Shown here: one piece after another, positions 17,112 through 24,778 of the stretch
Layout of the letters: every line of letters starts with the position of its first letter
Numbering within the stretch: position 1 is the first letter of the stretch
NCBI RefSeq assembly: GCF_030815485.1
Contig: NZ_JAUSWV010000002.1
Location: 7,564,001 to 7,628,000 of the forward strand
Length of the DNA stretch: 64,000 nucleotides
Origin: Streptomyces rishiriensis
GTDB taxonomy: Bacteria > Actinomycetota > Actinomycetes > Streptomycetales > Streptomycetaceae
Direction: 5' to 3'
Notes under the pieces: generated by a model
Told to the model about the DNA's origin: nothing
Database searches by the model: none
What the model saw: the letters and a program-made list of their open reading frames with translations, nothing else
Program-made: the position numbers and the translations under genes

Positions 17112-18020
17112 TCACAGGAGGGAGCGCGCCAACGCCACCGCCCCTTCGACCGGCGGCACGGTGAGCGGCCGCGGCCGCGCCCCCGGCACCGTGTCGGCGA
17201 GCCCGGCGGTGAACGCCTCGTAGAGCGCCCGCTGGCCCAGCACCGTGCCGCCCGCCACGACCACGTCGTCGACGGCGACACCGCGTGCGGCGAGGCGGGC
17301 GACGAGCGAGGCGAGCGCCGCACCGGCCCCGGCGATCACGGACCGGGCCAGCGCGCAGCCGTCGTCCGCGGCGGCGAAGACGGCGGGAGCGTGCCGTCCC
17401 CACTCCGCGGAGACGTCCGAGGCGCCCTCCAGGGCCGCGCCGAGCGCCGGGACCTCGGGCACGCCGACCGCGGCGAGGAGGCGCAGAGCCAGGGCTCCGG
17501 GTTCCTCACCGCGGTCGTGGGCGGCCCATACGGCCCGGGCCGCTTCGCGGACCAGACCGGCGGCGCCGCCCTCGTCGCCGAGGACCGCGCCCCAGCCGCC
17601 CACCTGGACGGGGTCGCCGCCGGGCAGCCGGCCCACCGCCACAGAACCGGTGCCGGCCACGAGGCCGACGCCCCGGCCCAGTCCGGCGGCGGGAACGAGC
17701 AGTTCGGCGTCGCCCACCACCCGGGCGGGCACACCGAGGGAGAGCTGCAGGGCGTCGCGGATCTCCGCGCACTGGCGTGGTGTCTCGCACGCGTGCGCGC
17801 CCACGGCGAAGGCGGCCGGGCGCGTGTCACCGGGCAGCGTGTCGCGGACGAGGCCGGTGAGCCAGCGTGCGGCGGCGGCCGGGTCGTGCGGCCGCCAGCC
17901 GGTGCTGGCGCGGACATGGTCGGCAACGAGGGCGTCGCCCGCGAGGGCGCGCAGATGGGTCTTGGTGCCGCCCACGTCGACGCCGACCACGAGGGGGCCC
18001 GAAGGGGGAGAGTCCTGCAC
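17112..18020 (-). CDS. BadF/BadG-type sugar kinase (N-acetylglucosamine kinase-like)
   Basis: A 302-residue cytosolic kinase of the ASKHA fold. PHOSPHATE-1 motif GVDVGGTKTHLRAL is at residues ~12-25, the ATP-site loop VAGTGSVAVG near 142, GGWGAVLGDEGGAAGL near 160, and the adenosine motif VVVAGGTVLG near 265. This is the layout of eukaryote-like N-acetylglucosamine kinases; other sugars are possible. GTG start with AGAGG 4 nt upstream. It is transcribed away from the ROK regulator, with the 18151-18174 operator between them, and would phosphorylate the sugar delivered by the adjoining ABC system. The following PAP2 gene on the same strand is probably separate. Confidence 0.8.
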   Translation of the reverse strand: MQDSPPSGPLVVGVDVGGTKTHLRALAGDALVADHVRASTGWRPHDPAAAARWLTGLVRDTLPGDTRPAAFAVGAHACETPRQCAEIRDALQLSLGVPARVVGDAELLVPAAGLGRGVGLVAGTGSVAVGRLPGGDPVQVGGWGAVLGDEGGAAGLVREAARAVWAAHDRGEEPGALALRLLAAVGVPEVPALGAALEGASDVSAEWGRHAPAVFAAADDGCALARSVIAGAGAALASLVARLAARGVAVDDVVVAGGTVLGQRALYEAFTAGLADTVPGARPRPLTVPPVEGAVALARSLL

Positions 18021-18150
18021 GGATCCTCTTTCGTCGTTGCTGCGTCGAGCTGCGACGGCGGGCGAACCGTGTCTGAGGGATTGCGGATCGGTGAACTAGG
18101 GAAGCCCCGGGACGGGCTTCTGACGAGCACGGCAGGCGAGTACCGTGAAG

Positions 18151-18174
18151 TTCGTTAGGAAGTTAACTAACGAA
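18151..18174. promoter_or_regulatory. ROK-type operator (inverted repeat)
   Basis: TTCGTTAG and its exact complement CTAACGAA flank an 8-bp AT-rich centre that itself holds GTTAAC. Spacing and sequence resemble GTTAG-N-CTAAC-type ROK sites. It lies between the divergent sugar-kinase and ROK genes, in a locally AT-rich stretch, where it could control both. Confidence 0.72.
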
Positions 18175-18329
18175 GTACAGTGCGTCAAGAGTAATCGCGC
18201 ACTCGACCGTCCAGGCTCCCGTCCGGGCCGCCGCGGGACGGGAACGCGCGACGTCGGAGCATCCCATCGCCGCAGCCCGCCGAGCCGATCGGCGAGGGCG
18301 CGCGGCCCTGTACCCGTGTGGGGGAAACT

Positions 18330-19475
18330 GTGGAACTCGACGTGGCGGAAGCCCCCCGCCTGACCGAGAGCGCGAGTGCGGTGTTCGCCGTGCTGGCCCA
18401 GGCGGGCAGCGCGACCCGGCCGCAGCTCGCCGGTCTGGCGCGGCTGTCCAAGCCGACGGTGTCCGCCGCCGTGGCGGAGCTGGAGGGCGCCCGGCTCGCC
18501 TCGCACTCCGGCACCGCCTCCAGCGGCACCGGGCGCTCCGCGGCCGTCTACTGTCTCGGGCCGGCCGCCGGCGCCGTGCTCGCCGTCGATCTCGGCCCCG
18601 CCCTCACCCGGGTCCGCGGGTGCGCCCTGGACGGCTCGCTGCTCGCCGAGGCGACCGCCTCCCGGACGGACGCCGCCGGCGCCGTGCGCGAGGCGCTGGC
18701 CGCGCTGCCCGCCGGCATTCCGCTGCGCACCATCGTCGTCGCCGTCGGTGACGTGGCGGCGCGGGACCGGCAGGGCAGCGGTATGCGTCCCGCGACCGCC
18801 AAGGCGGGCCCGGTCTTCGACGCCATGGCCGTCGCACTGCCGCCGGGCGTGCCCGTCCACCTGGAGAACAACGTCAACTGCGCGGCGCTCGCGGAGCTGC
18901 ACGAGGGGGCCGCGCGCGGCCGGCACACCTTCGGCTATCTGCGGATCGGCGTGGGTATCGGCCTCGGCATCGTCGTCGGCGGCTCGGTGCTGCGCGGCGC
19001 GAACGGCGCCGCCGGAGAGCTCGCCCGGCTGCCCTATCCCTGGGACGACGGCCGCGAGCCGCGCCAGGAGGCCCTGGAGGAGTACATCGGCGCACGGTCC
19101 CTGCTGCGCCGCGCCGCGGCGGCCTGGCAGGGCGCCGACGGCCCCTGTCCGCGCACCACCGAGCGGCTCTTCGCCCTCGCGGGGGAGGGCGGCGCCCGGG
19201 CCCGCGCCGTCGTCGGCCGCCATGCCGCCGACGTGGGCCGGCTGGCCGCCGCCGTGACCGCCGTGCTCGACCCGGGCCTGATCGTGCTGGGGGGCAGCAC
19301 GGGCGCGGATCCGCAGCTCCTGCCAGGGGTGCGGGCCGAGCTGGCGCGGTTGAGCTGGCCCACCGAAGTGGTCAGCAGCACGGTCGGGGACACCGGAACC
19401 GTGGCGGGCGCCGCGCGGCTCGCGGTGGCCCGGGGAGTCCAAACCGTGACCGAGACCGCGCGGACCGAGGATTGA
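18330..19475 (+). CDS. ROK family transcriptional regulator
   Basis: A 381-residue repressor with an N-terminal winged helix (residues ~10-70: SASAVFAVLAQAGSATRPQLAGLARLSKPTVSAAVAELE) and a C-terminal ROK sugar-kinase-like sensor (VLAVDLGP..., VHLENNVNCAALAELHEGAARG, FGYLRIGVGIGLGIVVGGSVLRGANGAAGEL). The usual zinc-binding CxCGxxGC motif of active ROK kinases is absent, so it senses rather than phosphorylates. GTG 18330 has GGGGGA just upstream; GTG 18318 is the alternative. It is divergent from the kinase, and the transporter operon begins 278 bp downstream, so it is the natural local regulator. Confidence 0.85.
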   Translation: MELDVAEAPRLTESASAVFAVLAQAGSATRPQLAGLARLSKPTVSAAVAELEGARLASHSGTASSGTGRSAAVYCLGPAAGAVLAVDLGPALTRVRGCALDGSLLAEATASRTDAAGAVREALAALPAGIPLRTIVVAVGDVAARDRQGSGMRPATAKAGPVFDAMAVALPPGVPVHLENNVNCAALAELHEGAARGRHTFGYLRIGVGIGLGIVVGGSVLRGANGAAGELARLPYPWDDGREPRQEALEEYIGARSLLRRAAAAWQGADGPCPRTTERLFALAGEGGARARAVVGRHAADVGRLAAAVTAVLDPGLIVLGGSTGADPQLLPGVRAELARLSWPTEVVSSTVGDTGTVAGAARLAVARGVQTVTETARTED

Positions 19476-19504
19476 CGGCCCGCGACTCGGTCTGCCAATG
19501 TCCG

Positions 19505-19518
19505 GACAAGCGCTTTCT
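19505..19518. promoter_or_regulatory. LacI-like operator upstream of the sugar ABC operon
   Basis: GACAAGCGCTTTCT has the AAGCGCTT palindromic core typical of LacI-family operators. It lies ~240 bp before the substrate-binding-protein gene. No LacI gene is present in the window. No copy of the ROK inverted repeat was seen here. Confidence 0.4.
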
Positions 19519-19753
19519 AAGTCGGTCGGGACGCCGGCTTGGGTTGAGCATCCCAGCCCGTACGCGAAGTACGGCAGCCGCACGAGGGTGTGCTTGTGCG
19601 ACGACGGCCCTCATGGCCGGGGATCCCACCCGTCGAGGCGACGCGGCCGGGCGAGGCCGACGCCACCGGAAAGCAGCCTTCCTGCAAAATGCACCCGTGC
19701 CGCCTCGGTCGGCGCCGTGCTCCGTCCCCTACGACGAAAAAAAGGGATCGAAG

Positions 19754-21076
19754 ATGACCACTGTGGGTGTGCGGCGCTCCCGCCGACTCGGCCGCGGCGG
19801 CATACGCCGCCTGGTTCCCCTCGCTGCCGGGGTCGCGGCAGGTGCCCTGCTTCTCTCCGCCTGCGGGTCGGGATCCGGCTCGGGCGGGACCTCCAAGTCG
19901 CTGACGTTCTGGATCTCCACGGTTCCGGGGCAGGACGCGGGCTGGAAGAAGATGGTGGCGCAGTACAAGAAGGAAACCGGCGTCAACGTCAAGCTCGTCA
20001 ACATCCCCTACGACGGCTACACGGCGAAGCTGCACAACGCCGCGCAGGCGAACTCCCTGCCCGACGTGGCGGCCGTGCCGGCGCTGGACCCGATCTGGTC
20101 GAGCAAGCTGATCGACCTCAGCTCCATCGCCAACGACAAGACCAAGAAGATCAACGCCAACTTCCTCGCCAAGGACTCGTCCGGGAAGGTGCTGTCCATC
20201 CCCTCGGACGTCACCGCGTCCGGCCTGTTCATCAACAAGACGCTCTTCGAGAAGGCCGGCGTCGCCGTCCCGGCCTCGCCCCAGAACACCTGGACCTGGA
20301 CCGACTTCGTCAAGGCCGCGGACACGGTCCGGGAGAAGACCGGCGCCAAGTACTCGCTGACGTTCGACCAGTCGCCGTCCAGGCTCCGTGCCATGGTGTA
20401 CGAGATGGGCGGGCAGTACGTCCACGCGGATTCCTCCGGCAAGTTCTCGGTGGACGCGGCGACCAAGAAGGCCGTGAACTACTTCGTCGGACTGAACGAC
20501 GACAAGACCATGCCGAAGTCGGTGTGGACCAGCGGCGCCGACCCGTCGGCCATGTTCCAGAGCGGTGACGTGGTCGCCTACTGGTCCGGCGTGTGGCAGG
20601 TCGCCTCCTTCGCGGACAGCATCAAGAAGTTCGAGTGGGCGAGCGTCCCGACTCCCGCCCAGCCGGTGCAGGCCAGCGACGTCAACAGCGGCGGCATGAC
20701 GGTGGGCTTCAACAACAACGGCGACGCGGCCGCCGCCGCGACGAAGTTCCTGTCCTGGCTGTACGAGCCGGCCCACTACCAGGCGCTGTGCGAGGCGTCC
20801 GGGTTCCTGCCGGTCGAGAGCGGTCTGAACCCGAAGTACCCCTTCACCTCCGAGGCGGCACAGGCGGCGTTCAAGCTGTACAACGAGTCGATCCCGCTCT
20901 ACGCCCCGATCTCCGGATACTTCAACGGCGCGCAGACGAACTGGGTGCTGAAGGGCAAGAGCCTCACCGAGGACCCGACCAAGACGGAGCTCGGCAAGGC
21001 GATCAACGGCCAGCAGTCGGCCGACAAGGCCCTGGAGAACATCGTGGCCGGCTACAACCAGCAGGTCGGCGGCTGA
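19754..21076 (+). CDS. Sugar ABC transporter substrate-binding lipoprotein
   Basis: A 440-residue family-1 extracellular solute-binding protein. An arginine-rich n-region and hydrophobic core end in the lipobox LLSAC, giving a lipidated Cys37. The mature part is of the maltose/oligosaccharide-binding type (KSLTFWISTVPGQDAGWKKMVAQYKKETGVNVKL; later YWSGVWQVASFADSIKKFEWASVPTP and NSGGMTVGFNNNGDAAAAATKFLSWLYEP). It captures a carbohydrate at the outer face of the membrane for the two permeases downstream. ATG 19754 is chosen for signal-peptide logic. No ATPase is encoded in the operon, so it presumably shares a MsiK-type ATPase encoded elsewhere, as many Streptomyces sugar importers do. Confidence 0.9.
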   Translation: MTTVGVRRSRRLGRGGIRRLVPLAAGVAAGALLLSACGSGSGSGGTSKSLTFWISTVPGQDAGWKKMVAQYKKETGVNVKLVNIPYDGYTAKLHNAAQANSLPDVAAVPALDPIWSSKLIDLSSIANDKTKKINANFLAKDSSGKVLSIPSDVTASGLFINKTLFEKAGVAVPASPQNTWTWTDFVKAADTVREKTGAKYSLTFDQSPSRLRAMVYEMGGQYVHADSSGKFSVDAATKKAVNYFVGLNDDKTMPKSVWTSGADPSAMFQSGDVVAYWSGVWQVASFADSIKKFEWASVPTPAQPVQASDVNSGGMTVGFNNNGDAAAAATKFLSWLYEPAHYQALCEASGFLPVESGLNPKYPFTSEAAQAAFKLYNESIPLYAPISGYFNGAQTNWVLKGKSLTEDPTKTELGKAINGQQSADKALENIVAGYNQQVGG

Positions 21077-21088
21077 TCGTCGACCGCA

Positions 21089-21126
21089 GGGCCGGGCGGC
21101 GGGGTCGAGACACCGCCGCCCGGCCC
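21089..21126 (+). terminator. Hairpin between binding-protein and permease genes
   Basis: A perfect 14-bp stem (GGGCCGGGCGGCGG with its complement) around a 10-nt loop begins 13 bp after the binding-protein stop. It probably acts as a partial terminator or RNA stabiliser, giving more binding protein than permease. Confidence 0.7.
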
Positions 21127-21197
21127 GGGCGCCTGCGCAATGCCGGGCTCATGGCCTGAGCCACAGAAATCCATTCGATCAGCACGGAGTCAGGAAG

Positions 21198-22109
21198 ATG
21201 ACAAAACGCGCCTCGGCCGTGTCCGCGAGCCCGCCCAGGAGACGCAGTAAGTACACCCTTGCGCCGCTCGTCCTCATCGCGGCCAACGTCGTGCTCTTCT
21301 CGCTGTTCTTCGTCTGGCCTGCGGTGATCGGGCTCGTCTACTCCTTCACGAACTACACCGGTGTGGGCGTGTTCCAGTTCGTCGGACTGGACAACTACCA
21401 CAACCTGTTCGGGGACTCCGCCTTCTACGATGCGCTGAGCCGGACGCTGCTGTACGCCGTGCTCTTCGTACCGCTGAACTTCGCGGTCTCGCTGCTCACC
21501 GCCAACCTGCTGGTGAGCAAGCACGCCAAGGGCGCGTCGGTCGCCCGCGTCGTCTTCTTCATCCCGTGGCTTCTGTCGCCCATCGTCGTGGGCGTCCTGT
21601 GGCGGTGGCTGTTCGGTGAGAACTTCGGACTGGTCAACTACGTCATCGAGAAGCTCGGCGGAAGTGCCGTTCCGTGGCAGTCGAACGCGGACCTGTCGTT
21701 GCTGGTGGTCGTGATGGCGGCGTCCTGGGCCTGGACGGGCTTCTCGATGCTGCTGTTCATCGCGGCGATCAAGAACGTACCGGTGTCGTACTACGAGGCG
21801 GCCTCGCTCGACGGCGCCGGTCCATGGCGCCAGTTCATCAGCATCACGCTGCCGAGCATCGCGCCCACCTCGTTCATCGTCATCCTGCTCAACACGATCA
21901 ACGCGATGAAGGAGTACCCGGTGTTCGTCGCCCTCAACAACGGCGGACCCGGCACGTCGAACAACCTGCTCGTCCAGTACATCTACGAGACCGGCTTCAA
22001 ACGGGGCCAGATCGGCTACGCGAGCGCCGCGTCGTTCGTGCTCATGCTCATCCTGATGGCCGTCGCGATCATTCAGCTGATCGTCAACCGGCGGGTGGAG
22101 AACCGATGA
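21198..22109 (+). CDS. Sugar ABC transporter permease (MalF type)
   Basis: A 303-residue inner-membrane protein with six predicted helices. The ATPase-contacting EAA loop is visible as YYEAASLDGAGPWRQFISITLPSIAPT (residues ~196-220). The N-terminus is short (TKRASAVSASPPRRRSKYTLAPLVLIAANVVLF), as in actinobacterial oligosaccharide permeases. It forms the channel with the next gene. AGTCAGGAAG precedes the ATG. Its stop overlaps the next start by 4 bp (ATGA), indicating coupled translation. Confidence 0.92.
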   Translation: MTKRASAVSASPPRRRSKYTLAPLVLIAANVVLFSLFFVWPAVIGLVYSFTNYTGVGVFQFVGLDNYHNLFGDSAFYDALSRTLLYAVLFVPLNFAVSLLTANLLVSKHAKGASVARVVFFIPWLLSPIVVGVLWRWLFGENFGLVNYVIEKLGGSAVPWQSNADLSLLVVVMAASWAWTGFSMLLFIAAIKNVPVSYYEAASLDGAGPWRQFISITLPSIAPTSFIVILLNTINAMKEYPVFVALNNGGPGTSNNLLVQYIYETGFKRGQIGYASAASFVLMLILMAVAIIQLIVNRRVENR

Positions 22110-23008
22110 CAACCACAGACATGCCACGCCCGGTCGACGCCGGTCCCGCACGGGCCGTCTCCAAGAAGCGGCCCCGCAGGGCCACCAGTGGCGGACTCCG
22201 GCGGGCGGTGCCCGCGACGACGCTGCTGTGGGTCCTGGCGTGCCTGTACGGGTTGCCGGTGCTGTGGTTCATCCTCAGCTCCCTCAAGCCGGCCAGTGAC
22301 CTGTTCTCCTATCCGCTGACGCTGGTTCCGCACAACCCCACCCTGTCGGGCTACCTGACCGCGTGGCGCAGTGCCAACTTCTCCCAGTACTTCGTCAACA
22401 CGGCGATCGTGTGCGTGATCACGACGATCCTCACGGTGGGCGTCAGCTGCTGCACCGGCTACGCACTGGCCAAGTACGACAACAAATGGCTCAAGGTCTT
22501 CTTCATCTGCATCCTGGCCACCACGATGCTGCCGTCCGAGGTCATGCTCGCCCCCGAGTTCCTGGTGGTCCGCAACCTCGGCCTCTACAACTCGTTCGCC
22601 GGCATCATCCTCCCGGCCGTGCTCACCGCGACCGGATGCTTCATGTTCCGCCAGTTCTTCCTGACGGTTCCCGACGAACTCGTGGAAGCGGCACGCATCG
22701 ACGGCGCCCGCGAACTGTCGATCTTCCTGCGGATCATGGTGCCGCTCTCCCGGCCCATCATGCTGACGCTCGCCATCCTGTCCTTCCAGTGGCGGTGGAA
22801 CGACTACATCTGGCCGCTTCTGATGCTCAACGACCCCAACAAGTTCACCGTGCAGATCGGCATCCAGAGCATCGTCGGCGCGCAGAACATCAACTGGTCG
22901 GTACTGCTCGGCGCCTCGGTCATCTCCATGATCCCGCTGATCGCCATCTTCCTGGTCTTCCAGCGCTACGTCATGGGCGCCGACATCAATGCCGGACTGA
23001 AGGACTGA
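22106..23008 (+). CDS. Sugar ABC transporter permease (MalG type)
   Basis: A 300-residue partner permease with six predicted helices and the EAA loop VEAARIDGARELSIFLRIMVPLSRPIM (residues ~196-222). A WRWNDYIWPLLML segment and a final VMGADINAGLKD tail are typical of MalG-like subunits. Its ATG overlaps the preceding stop. It is followed after 2 bp by the next gene, so the importer and the two unknown proteins form one operon. Confidence 0.92.
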   Translation: MTTTDMPRPVDAGPARAVSKKRPRRATSGGLRRAVPATTLLWVLACLYGLPVLWFILSSLKPASDLFSYPLTLVPHNPTLSGYLTAWRSANFSQYFVNTAIVCVITTILTVGVSCCTGYALAKYDNKWLKVFFICILATTMLPSEVMLAPEFLVVRNLGLYNSFAGIILPAVLTATGCFMFRQFFLTVPDELVEAARIDGARELSIFLRIMVPLSRPIMLTLAILSFQWRWNDYIWPLLMLNDPNKFTVQIGIQSIVGAQNINWSVLLGASVISMIPLIAIFLVFQRYVMGADINAGLKD

Positions 23009-23010
23009 CC

Positions 23011-24729
23011 GTGCCCACCCCGCTCGACCACGAGTTCGTCCGCGCGGCGGCCGGCGCCGCCGACCGGCTCGCCGCCCCGCTGGCGGCCCACCCCGGCGAG
23101 GAACCCGCCGGTCTGACCCACCGCGCTCTCGCACGCCGGGTCAAGACGCTGGTCGCGGCGTACCTCTCCCCGGACTCCGCCCTGCACGGCAGCGGGCAGG
23201 CCGTCGCCGCCACGACGACCCACCTCCGCGCGCTGCGGGCCGCGCAGACGCCCACCGGCCTCTTCGCCGGCGGCGACAACGTGCAGTCACCGCCGGACTC
23301 CGCGTTCACCGTCAACGACGTGTGCGACGCGCACGTCCTCGCCGCGGCCGCGGGGCCGGAACTGCACGAGGTCACGGCCGCGCTCGCGGAGATCGCCGGC
23401 GCCGCCTCCGGCAGTCTCCTGACCGGTGGGGTGCACACGCCGAACCACCGCTGGGAGCTGTGCGCGGCGCTGGCCCGGCTGCACCGGTCGTTCCCCGACG
23501 ACCGGCTGCTCGACCGCGTCGAGGAGTGGCTCTCCGAGGGCGTCGACATCGACGTGGAGGGTCTGTACTCGGAGCGGAGCGCCAACTACGCGGCCCACGT
23601 GTCCAACCCCTCGCTGCTGCTGCTGGCCGAAGTGCTCGGCCGCGCCGACCTGCTGTACGCCGTCGAACGCAATCTCGCCGCGACCCTGGACCTGATCAGG
23701 CCGGACGGCACGGTGGAGACCGTCCACTCGCGACGGCAGGACCAGAACCACCCGTTCCCGCTGGCGCCCTACCTGCCGCACTACCGGCTGCTCGCGATCC
23801 GCACCGGCCGGGGCGACTTCGCCCGGGTGGCGCGGCTGGCGGCCGCCGGCGGCGTCGACGACCCCGGCCTGCTCGCCGAGACCCTGCTCACCCCCGACCT
23901 GTGCCGCGCCCTGCCGGCCCCGGCTGCGGAGCCGCTTCCACGCGACCGGTACCTCACCACCGCGCGCCTCGCCGTACGCGCCGCGGCCACCGCGCACACC
24001 GTGGTGTACGGCGGCTCCGACGTGCCCGGGCACCGGCGCATCCGCTCGGGCCTCGCGTGCAATCCGACCTTCCTGCGCCTGTTCGCCGGCGACGCCGTCC
24101 TCGACGCGGTCCGTCTCTCGCGGGGATTCTTCGACCTGGGCCCGTTCCGCGCCGCCGACATGCAACAGTTGGCCGCCCACCGGTACCGGCTCACCGAAAC
24201 CCTCACGGCCGCCTACTACCAGCCCCTGCCACCGGACCGGCGGCGGGACGACGGCGTCTACCGGATGGCGGACGAGGGACGTTTCTCGGGCGCGATGGCC
24301 TTCCCGGACCGGCCGCGGGACGAGGCCTCGCACACGACCCGCGTCGAGGTGGACCTGAAGGAGGACGGCGCCGACCTGCGGATCCACATCAGCGGACCGC
24401 GCGTGCCCTGGGCGCTCGAACTGACCTTCCGGCCGGGCGGCGTGACAGAGGGCGCCGTGCCGATCGGCGACGGACGCTGGAGTCTGACGACCGGACCGAT
24501 GACCTACCGGGTCGGCGACGACGAGATCCGGGTCGAGGCCGACGTCGAGGCAGGCGAGCCGCCGGCCGGACCGGACCGCAGCGACGTACTGCGCTACGAC
24601 CCGGGGCAGGACTACACCGTGGTGGGCGGCACCGATGCGACGACCGGGAACCGCGTCTACATCGGTGGCGACGGCCCGAGCACACTGACCGTCGCCCTGC
24701 GTGCCCGCCGGCCCGCACCTGGCGCGTGA
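23011..24729 (+). CDS. Putative polysaccharide-lyase-like alpha/alpha-toroid protein
   Basis: A 572-residue soluble protein without signal peptide, so cytosolic. I do not recognise an exact family. The first ~400 residues are helix after helix (toroid-like) and the last ~170 are beta strands ending in a beta-sandwich-like region, the architecture of heparinase/alginate-lyase-type enzymes. Candidate catalytic residues are the adjacent N145-H146 in HTPNHRWELCAAL, Y186 and Y193 in GLYSERSANYAAH, and H239/R241/R242 in VHSRRQDQNH. These resemble the Asn-His-Tyr-Arg set of toroid lyases. GTG 23011 has AAGGA 6 nt upstream and begins 2 bp after the permease stop. It probably acts on the imported oligosaccharide. 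A structural, non-lytic role remains possible. Confidence 0.6.
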   Translation: MPTPLDHEFVRAAAGAADRLAAPLAAHPGEEPAGLTHRALARRVKTLVAAYLSPDSALHGSGQAVAATTTHLRALRAAQTPTGLFAGGDNVQSPPDSAFTVNDVCDAHVLAAAAGPELHEVTAALAEIAGAASGSLLTGGVHTPNHRWELCAALARLHRSFPDDRLLDRVEEWLSEGVDIDVEGLYSERSANYAAHVSNPSLLLLAEVLGRADLLYAVERNLAATLDLIRPDGTVETVHSRRQDQNHPFPLAPYLPHYRLLAIRTGRGDFARVARLAAAGGVDDPGLLAETLLTPDLCRALPAPAAEPLPRDRYLTTARLAVRAAATAHTVVYGGSDVPGHRRIRSGLACNPTFLRLFAGDAVLDAVRLSRGFFDLGPFRAADMQQLAAHRYRLTETLTAAYYQPLPPDRRRDDGVYRMADEGRFSGAMAFPDRPRDEASHTTRVEVDLKEDGADLRIHISGPRVPWALELTFRPGGVTEGAVPIGDGRWSLTTGPMTYRVGDDEIRVEADVEAGEPPAGPDRSDVLRYDPGQDYTVVGGTDATTGNRVYIGGDGPSTLTVALRARRPAPGA

Positions 24730-24778
24730 CTCCGACGACCCACGTCATGGCCATCTCAGGTATGAAGGGCTGATCCCC

